From Candidatus Latescibacteria bacterium 4484_7 (GTDB lineage Bacteria; Krumholzibacteriota; Krumholzibacteriia; Krumholzibacteriales; Krumholzibacteriaceae), in contig NATK01000002.1 in assembly GCA_002085285.1 (NCBI GenBank), positions 1 to 28,767 on the forward strand: a stretch of DNA of 28,767 nucleotides. Reading direction: 5' to 3'. A program made the position numbers and the translations under genes. Positions 23,472 to 28,767 of the stretch are shown here, in pieces (position 1 is the first letter of the stretch; every line of letters begins with the position of its first letter). A model generated the notes under the pieces. That model worked only from the letters and a program-made list of their open reading frames with translations. It was not told the DNA's origin and did not search any database.

Positions 23472-23890
23472 TTTGACCTCCCGTTACAAGGTTTCTCATC
23501 TATGACTCGGAATTTCCCAATAAACGTTGTCTTCGTTCGTTGCGAAACATTCTGCCTGAAAAAAGATATATAACATTTTAACCGATACCCTTCAAGATGC
23601 AAATCATCGAAAAAAATTCTTAATTGAGCGGCATTTTAGACCGAAGAGATTTTTGAGTAGCAGTGAGCTTGACTGCACTTACGATGATATTTTGCAGGTA
23701 TTGGCGAGGGAGCGGATTCGAGGATCGCAAAGGCGAGGGAGCGGATTCGAGGTTCGCAAAGGGCGATGGAGCAGATTCGAGGATCGCAATAGCGAGGGTG
23801 CGGATTCGAGGTTCGCAAAGGATCGATTTTTCGATTCTTTGCGGTTTGTCGTGCAAATCGCCTTCTCTCCATGCAACGGAGATTTAATAA
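23472..23890. other. intergenic region between divergent genes
   Basis: Between the hutH start and the channel gene I see no real gene, although several frames are open across the tandem repeats because the repeat contains no stops. It includes the repeat block (23703-23819); promoters for either gene were not identified with confidence. Confidence 0.5.
23703..23819. repeat. four tandem copies of a 29-30 bp repeat
   Basis: Units at 23703, 23732, 23761 and 23791 follow the pattern GCGAGGGAGCGGATTCGAGG then ATCGCAAA or TTCGCAAA. ATC and TTC variants alternate, so the block looks like a duplicated 58-59 bp pair. There are no spacers, so it is not a CRISPR array. It lies 70-190 bases before the pentapeptide-channel start. 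Confidence 0.93.
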
Positions 23891-24919
23891 ATGGAAACAA
23901 CGAAAGATGATATAGATCAGATAATCCTCGAGCTCAGACAGAGCGGTAGCGAGGAACGATCGCACGGGGTGCTGAAGCTGAGAGGTGTGGATCTCTCGGG
24001 GCGAGATCTCAGTAGGCTCGATCTTTCCGGCGCTGACCTTTCGGGAGCGAATCTATCCGGTGCCGACCTGAGTTTGTGCAATCTCGAGGGGGCGGTGCTT
24101 TTGAGGGCGAATCTAAAGGGAGCGTTGCTTCTCAAGGCGAACCTCAGAAATTCCGAGCTTACCGGTGCCGATTTGACCGGTGCCAATCTCGAAGAAGCCG
24201 ATGCGGCACATGCTGGGATGGGAATGGCCGTTTTGAAGAACGCTGTCTTCTTCAACGCAAACCTCGAGTGGGGGACTCTCACCAAGGCCGATGTTGAAGG
24301 CGCTGATTTCAGAGCGGCAGTACTGAAGAATGCGAGGATTCGTGAAGCCAGCCTCGTCAGGGCGGACTTAACGAACGCCGATATGCGATCGGCCGACCTG
24401 TCGTTGAGCGATGTCGATGGAGCGGTATTCAATAACGCAAATCTGCAAGAATCGAGACTCCGGCTGGTGAGGAACTTCGAAACGGCGAGCTGGATAGGTG
24501 TGGATGTGAGAAATATCAATTTCGCCGGTGCATACAGGCTGCGCCGATTCATTTCTGATCAAAACTATCTCAAGGAATTCAAAGAGAGCGGGAGCTTTGC
24601 AAGGATTGTTTACTTCTTCTGGTGGCTGACCAGCGACTGCGGGCGGAGCATGATGCGGTGGTTCCTGTGGATAGGAGTACAGGTGCTCGTATTTGCCTTT
24701 CTGTACTCTAAGGTCGGAGTGGATTACGGTATGTATCCGACGTTCCTTTCGCCGATCTATTACAGCGTCGTGACGCTGACGACCTTAGGATACGGTGATG
24801 TCGTTCCATCGACAGTCTGGGGTCAGGTTGTTGCCATATTGGAGGTCACTACGGGGTATCTGATGCTTGGGGGATTGATATCGATATTGAGCACTAAGAT
24901 GACGAGGAGGGCGGATTAA
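23891..24919 (+). CDS. pentapeptide-repeat / two-helix potassium channel fusion
   Basis: 342 residues from ATG 23891. Residues 31-215 are pentapeptide repeats A(D/N)LxG, an unbroken right-handed beta helix starting at about VDLSGRDLSRLDLSGADLSG. After a linker, two membrane helices (about 254-273 and 308-333) flank a pore loop with the potassium selectivity filter TTLGYGD (297-303), an Ion_trans_2 domain. The protein would be a tetrameric cation channel in the cytoplasmic membrane with a cytosolic repeat domain that may gate it or anchor partners. The function of the repeat is unknown. No clear Shine-Dalgarno was seen before the start. Confidence 0.92.
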   Translation: METTKDDIDQIILELRQSGSEERSHGVLKLRGVDLSGRDLSRLDLSGADLSGANLSGADLSLCNLEGAVLLRANLKGALLLKANLRNSELTGADLTGANLEEADAAHAGMGMAVLKNAVFFNANLEWGTLTKADVEGADFRAAVLKNARIREASLVRADLTNADMRSADLSLSDVDGAVFNNANLQESRLRLVRNFETASWIGVDVRNINFAGAYRLRRFISDQNYLKEFKESGSFARIVYFFWWLTSDCGRSMMRWFLWIGVQVLVFAFLYSKVGVDYGMYPTFLSPIYYSVVTLTTLGYGDVVPSTVWGQVVAILEVTTGYLMLGGLISILSTKMTRRAD

Positions 24920-24992
24920 CCGGCTGATTGTAAGGTGTAGGTGTACTGGCGGATTTTGCCGGCAATAATGAAAAGAACGAAGGGGTCGTATC

Positions 24993-25841
24993 ATGAAGAT
25001 TCTGGGCTGGATCAAGAAGGGCAGCAAGGACAAACTTAAGGAACTGTTGGAAGGATTCGAGCTGCCGAGTTTCCCCGATGTGATAATGGAAGCGCTGTCC
25101 GTTCTTAGAGACGATGGCGCATCGATGCGCGAGATCGCCGACATTCTTCAGCGTGACCCCGGAATGCACGTCCAGATATTGAGGATGGTAAACTCGGCCG
25201 CTTATGGATTGAGCACGAAGGTCGGAAACATTCATCACGCAGTAACGATGCTCGGAAGGTCCAGGATAGAATCCATGCTACTTTCGCATGCGGTAAAGGA
25301 GACGCTGCCTTGCGTGTCGATCCCCGCATTCAATGGCAAGAGGTTCTGGCTCACTGCAGCGAGAAGGGCAAACCTTGCCTACATGCTCTCAGAATTTCTC
25401 CATCCTGTGTTCAAGGACGAGGCTTTCACGGTGGGCCTTTTGCAGGACATGGCTGTCCCCGTCATCGCAAACGTCAAGAAAAACGAGTACAACGCGATTC
25501 TCGAACACGTATATTCTACTGACGGCAGGGATCAGGTGGTTATCGAAAAGGAAAAGCTCGGCTTCGACCATCAGGAGGTAGGGGCGATAATGGCGGAGGA
25601 ATGGAACCTGCCCGAATATATATCAACCTCGATCAGGAACCATCACAGCATAAGCGAAAAAGACGCAAAAGATCTTGCCGTAAGGCTGGTCTCCTTTATA
25701 AACGAGAGGCATGAGTTTGATGATATGGAGCGGTTCATCGATGAATGGGAGGAGATCCTTCAGATCGACAAGGAAAAGATGAAGTCGTTGACAAAAGAGG
25801 CCTTCGAAAAAGCGGATGATTTTTTTCACTCCCTTTATTGA
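24993..25841 (+). CDS. HDOD-domain signalling protein
   Basis: 282 residues from ATG 24993, with AAGGGG seven bases upstream. LPSFPDVIMEALSVLRDDGA followed by SMREIADILQRDPGMHVQIL and NSAAYGLSTKVGNIHHAVTM are the hallmarks of the HDOD domain, a catalytically inactive relative of HD phosphohydrolases (residues about 22-225). HDOD proteins take part in signalling and regulation, often of motility or secretion. The C-terminal about 50 residues are acidic and helical. It follows the channel gene by 73 bases and precedes the hybrid kinase by 111 bases, suggesting a signalling cluster. Confidence 0.92.
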   Translation: MKILGWIKKGSKDKLKELLEGFELPSFPDVIMEALSVLRDDGASMREIADILQRDPGMHVQILRMVNSAAYGLSTKVGNIHHAVTMLGRSRIESMLLSHAVKETLPCVSIPAFNGKRFWLTAARRANLAYMLSEFLHPVFKDEAFTVGLLQDMAVPVIANVKKNEYNAILEHVYSTDGRDQVVIEKEKLGFDHQEVGAIMAEEWNLPEYISTSIRNHHSISEKDAKDLAVRLVSFINERHEFDDMERFIDEWEEILQIDKEKMKSLTKEAFEKADDFFHSLY

Positions 25842-25952
25842 TTATTGACAAAGGCGATTTGTATATGCTACGTAATGAATGATGTTGAGAATTGATGCAA
25901 TATTGTAATTGTATTGATTTGAGGTTCATCGCTTAGAGATTCTGGATGGGAC

Positions 25953-28295
25953 TTGAAGAATCATATAGGCATAATATTCATACTGCTGGTCATCACTATC
26001 TGGATCTCCACAGCTCTTCTCGTATTCGGGTATGAACATCTGGCGTATACGGCTGTATCGGAAGGCACGGTGCAGGCGAAAGATATCGCTTCGGAGAAGG
26101 GGTACGAAAGAGATGTTGTGCTGGCGGCGGCTATTCTAACGGTGCTGATAGCGGCGGCATGGCTGCTATTGAGGAAGTATATTATCGGCAAGGTTCATAT
26201 CAACCTTAGAGCCAGAGATGAAACGGCTTACATTCCCGTCGATATTTCTGAGCTTCAAAAGGAAAATCGGATCTTGAGATTGCAGTCTCAGCTCGACGAG
26301 GAGATCTCTCATCTCGAGTCGAGTCGCATCGAGGGGAAGGTCCTCGATTTCCTCAAGGATGAATTAAACCTCGAAAGGGTCTCGATAGCCATCCTTGCCA
26401 AGGACGATTCAGGCTTCTATGTGCTGGATGAAAGAAAGGTCATAGAGAGCATCTCAAAGGGCGATTTCATTCCGTTCAGGGATGTGGCCATTTCAGGGGC
26501 GGTGGAAGCCAAGTCGGCCGTCTATACACGTGACATAAGTAAGAGAGCCGGGTTTCCGGTTGACGAGAAGCTCCTTGAAGCCGGTATAAGGAGCGATTTT
26601 ATTGTGCCTTTGATATATGAGGACAGGTGTATAGGGACTATAAACGCCGGTTCGAGTGAAGTGGACGGGATCAGCAAAGAGACTAGAGATCTTATATTGT
26701 TGCTGGCCACGCGAGTTGCTCAAGCGTTGAGAAATGCATCGCTGTATGAAGAGCTCAAGCTGGAAAAGGAGAGACTCGATGTAACGTTGAACGGCATAGG
26801 AGATGCTGTTATAGCGACGGATACTAAGGGCGCTATATCGTTGATTAACAGGGTCACAGAGGAGTTTACCGGAGTCCGGTTGGAAGACGTGAAGGGCAAG
26901 CCTCTCTCGGAGTTGTGTGAGTTCGTTTCGAACGGCAGTGGCATGTCTCCGGGAAGAATGGTTGAGAGTGCGCTGAGAGAAGGGAAGCCGTTCACGATTT
27001 CCGACGATCTCGTCTGCATCAAGAGGAACGGAAACAGGACAGTAGTAAGAGGGAGCTGTTCGCCGATAATGGGCGGCAATGGCAAGGCGCACGGCGCCGT
27101 CATCGTTCTCAGGGATGTTACCAAAGAAAGACTGCTCGAACAGGAGATAAACAAGTCACGAAAACTTGAATCGCTCGGTGTCTTGGCGGGAGGAATCGCT
27201 CACGACTTCAACAACATTTTAACAGCCATTCTTGGAAATGTCACACTCGCGAGACTCCTGGTAAAGGAGAACGACGAAGCGATGAGACTGCTCGGTGAAG
27301 CCGAGAACGCCGTTTCGAGGGCGAAGGGGCTTACGCTTCAACTCTTGACATTTTCCCGCGGAGGAGAGCCTATCAAGAAGCTTTCGTCCGTAGCGGAGGT
27401 GGTATTCGATACGGCCAAATTCATTCTCACCGGGACGGATGTCAGACTGGAAATCGATATGCCGAAGAATCTGTGGCCTGTGGAGCTGGACAGGGGGCAA
27501 ATGAGCCAGGTGATACAGAATATCGTTTTGAATGCGAGGGAGGCGATGCCTTCGGGCGGTACGATAAGGATCGGCGGTAGAAACGTTTCAGCGGAGAATG
27601 CGGAAGGGTTGCGTCTTCCCTCAGGAAAGAGGTTCGTTGAATTGTGGATATCGGACGAGGGGATCGGGATACCGGAGAAATACATTGACAAGATATTCGA
27701 CCCGTATTTCACGACAAAAGAACAGGGGAGCGGGCTCGGGCTTTCGATAGCCTTCTCCATAGTTAAGAACCACGATGGGTTTATTCGCGTGAATTCGATA
27801 CAGGACGAGGGGACGACCTTCAACATATTTCTTCCCGCTTCACAGAAGGTTTCGGAAGAAATCCTTGAAGAGGCGGAACGGATGGAGGGAGAGGGCGGCA
27901 GAGTCCTGGTGATGGACGATGAAGAGATAGTGAGGAATGTTGTAAGAAGGATGCTCGAGACGCTCGGTTACGACGTCGAGACTGCCGAAGATGGGAAAGA
28001 GGCTGTTGAGAGCTATAAGAAAGCTATCTCCGAAGGAAGGCGCTTCGACACATTGATAATGGACCTGACGGTTCCCGGTGGAATGGGGGGCAGAGAGGCA
28101 GTTGCCAAGATCCTGGAGATTGACCCCACTGCCAGAGCGATAGTATCGAGTGGGTACTCGAACGACCCCGTCATGGCAAATCACAGAGACTTCGGTTTCG
28201 TCGATGTCATATCAAAGCCTTTCAAGATCAAGGAGCTCGAAACGGTGCTGTACAGGGTACTGGCGAAGGAACGTAAGAGTTCGAATAGTCGATGA
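25953..28295 (+). CDS. membrane hybrid histidine kinase (GAF-PAS-HisKA-HATPase-REC)
   Basis: 780 residues from TTG 25953, which has only a weak binding site. Two membrane helices at about 5-26 and 54-77 enclose a short periplasmic loop of about 27 residues. A coiled coil (about 98-125) follows, then a GAF domain (about 125-262), a PAS domain (about 274-390) and HisKA with phospho-accepting His417 in GGIAHDFNN. HATPase has N527, DEGIGIP (568-574) and GSGLGL (592-597). A C-terminal receiver (650-770) has Asp655, Asp656, phospho-acceptor Asp704 and Lys755, all intact. Signal input is probably cytosolic through GAF/PAS. The cognate output protein is not obvious; the sigma-54 regulator in this window lacks the acceptor Asp and so is not an orthodox partner. 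Confidence 0.95.
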   Translation: MKNHIGIIFILLVITIWISTALLVFGYEHLAYTAVSEGTVQAKDIASEKGYERDVVLAAAILTVLIAAAWLLLRKYIIGKVHINLRARDETAYIPVDISELQKENRILRLQSQLDEEISHLESSRIEGKVLDFLKDELNLERVSIAILAKDDSGFYVLDERKVIESISKGDFIPFRDVAISGAVEAKSAVYTRDISKRAGFPVDEKLLEAGIRSDFIVPLIYEDRCIGTINAGSSEVDGISKETRDLILLLATRVAQALRNASLYEELKLEKERLDVTLNGIGDAVIATDTKGAISLINRVTEEFTGVRLEDVKGKPLSELCEFVSNGSGMSPGRMVESALREGKPFTISDDLVCIKRNGNRTVVRGSCSPIMGGNGKAHGAVIVLRDVTKERLLEQEINKSRKLESLGVLAGGIAHDFNNILTAILGNVTLARLLVKENDEAMRLLGEAENAVSRAKGLTLQLLTFSRGGEPIKKLSSVAEVVFDTAKFILTGTDVRLEIDMPKNLWPVELDRGQMSQVIQNIVLNAREAMPSGGTIRIGGRNVSAENAEGLRLPSGKRFVELWISDEGIGIPEKYIDKIFDPYFTTKEQGSGLGLSIAFSIVKNHDGFIRVNSIQDEGTTFNIFLPASQKVSEEILEEAERMEGEGGRVLVMDDEEIVRNVVRRMLETLGYDVETAEDGKEAVESYKKAISEGRRFDTLIMDLTVPGGMGGREAVAKILEIDPTARAIVSSGYSNDPVMANHRDFGFVDVISKPFKIKELETVLYRVLAKERKSSNSR

Positions 28296-28318
28296 ACGAT
28301 CGATTGCTTCGATTCATC
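28291..28318 (+). terminator. hairpin after the kinase stop
   Basis: GATGAACGA (28291-28299) pairs with TCG-A-TTCATC (28309-28318) in a 9-bp stem with one bulged A and a 9-base loop. It overlaps the kinase stop codon. No T-run follows, so termination is uncertain. Confidence 0.25.
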
Positions 28319-28427
28319 CATTGACATTGAAATGGTCAGAAAATGGAAACGGAAGATACATCACGGCCCCTAGTAACAGGGTGGGCACCTTGTTTCTTCC
28401 TATTCCCGTTAAATAGCCAGAAATGCC

Positions 28428-28455
28428 TTTTCAAAAAAGAGGCTTGGTGTATAAT
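28428..28455 (+). promoter_or_regulatory. candidate promoter of the DUF1330 gene
   Basis: A perfect TATAAT at 28450-28455 has TTTTCA (28428-28433) 16 bases upstream, placing the start of transcription about 45 bases before the ATG 28508. Confidence 0.4.
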
Positions 28456-28507
28456 CGGAATTCAAAAGGATACACGCAGGATGTTTATCCGAAGATGGGG
28501 GATCGCC

Positions 28508-28759
28508 ATGAGTTGCTATATCATCGCTCAGATAAAGATAAACGATAGAGAGGAATACGACATATACGAGAACGGGTTCGACGAGATCTTTGCGAAGTTC
28601 AAAGGGATAATCGTTGCGGTTGACGAAGACCCGGTCGTCCTCGAGGGAGAGTGGCCCTATACGAGAACGGTGCTCATAAGATTTCCGGACGAGAAAGAGG
28701 CGAGGCGATGGTATGAATCGCCCGAATATCAGAGTCGACGGGAAATATCGTCATGGTAA
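28508..28759 (+). CDS. DUF1330 family protein, possibly frameshifted at the end
   Basis: 83 residues from ATG 28508, behind GGGGGA. MSCYIIAQIKINDREEYDIY, VVLEGEWPYTRTVLIRFPDEKEA and WYESPEYQ are typical of the small DUF1330 ferredoxin-fold (dimeric alpha-beta barrel) proteins, usually about 95 residues. After YQ (28732) this frame gives SRREISSW-stop. Another frame gives VDGKYRHGKEA running to the window edge, which resembles the usual basic family tail. A single indel near 28733 would restore it. The function of the family is unknown. Confidence 0.8.
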   Translation: MSCYIIAQIKINDREEYDIYENGFDEIFAKFKGIIVAVDEDPVVLEGEWPYTRTVLIRFPDEKEARRWYESPEYQSRREISSW

Positions 28760-28767
28760 AGAGGCGC

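Noticed and set aside
23703..23819. Regularly spaced repeats suggesting a CRISPR array
   Set aside because: The units are directly adjacent with no unique spacers, only four copies exist, and no cas gene is present.
23653..23910. Arg/Gly/Ser-rich open frames through the repeat block
   Set aside because: They are open only because the repeat has no stops; composition is repetitive, and no ribosome binding site is present.
25845..25875. Perfect TTGACA upstream of the hybrid kinase as a promoter
   Set aside because: No acceptable -10 element lies 16-18 bases downstream (TACGTA is poor), so it was not listed.

Overview
The window is bacterial and holds no rRNA, tRNA or other clear taxonomic marker, so I do not name a lineage. 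Gene content suggests an anaerobic or microaerophilic, Gram-negative-like organism that defends itself against oxygen: flavodiiron protein, peroxiredoxin, CoA-disulfide-reductase-like enzyme, radical-SAM enzymes and an oxygen-independent ribonucleotide reductase. Starts use ATG, GTG and TTG, usually behind strong GGAGG-type ribosome binding sites.

Region 1 (about 1-6850) is visibly AT-rich and looks like accessory DNA. Three attC-like sites (95-216, 2393-2476, 6526-6604), all in the same direction, divide it in the manner of an integron cassette array without a visible integrase. The first unit (211-2470) holds a secreted M1-peptidase-like gene with a 2-nt frameshift and a changed zinc motif. 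The second (2471-6598) holds an ArsR-type repressor with a palindromic operator, a TDT-family transporter, a class III ribonucleotide reductase (nrdD) broken by two internal deletions, and an intact nrdG-type activase. A broken lipoprotein-like fragment follows.

Region 2 (about 6868-8982) holds a minus-strand sigma-54 activator whose receiver domain lacks the phospho-acceptor aspartate, its probable promoter, and a remnant of a ZIP metal transporter.

Region 3 (8983-21926) is a run of plus-strand genes with balanced base composition: family-4 uracil-DNA glycosylase, COG0731-like radical SAM protein, methyltransferase with a fresh 30-bp tandem duplication, flavodiiron protein, PrxQ-like peroxiredoxin, small zinc-ribbon protein, extended SDR epimerase, CoA-disulfide-reductase-like flavoenzyme, an unrecognised nuclease-like protein, MATE exporter, DUF389 membrane protein, secreted alpha/beta hydrolase and a small exported protein. 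DNA repair and oxygen/peroxide defence dominate its first half, envelope functions its second.

Region 4 (21948-28767) has a minus-strand histidine-ammonia-lyase-like MIO enzyme, a tandem-repeat block, a pentapeptide-repeat/ion-channel fusion, an HDOD signalling protein, a membrane hybrid histidine kinase and, at the edge, a DUF1330 protein that may be frameshifted at its end.
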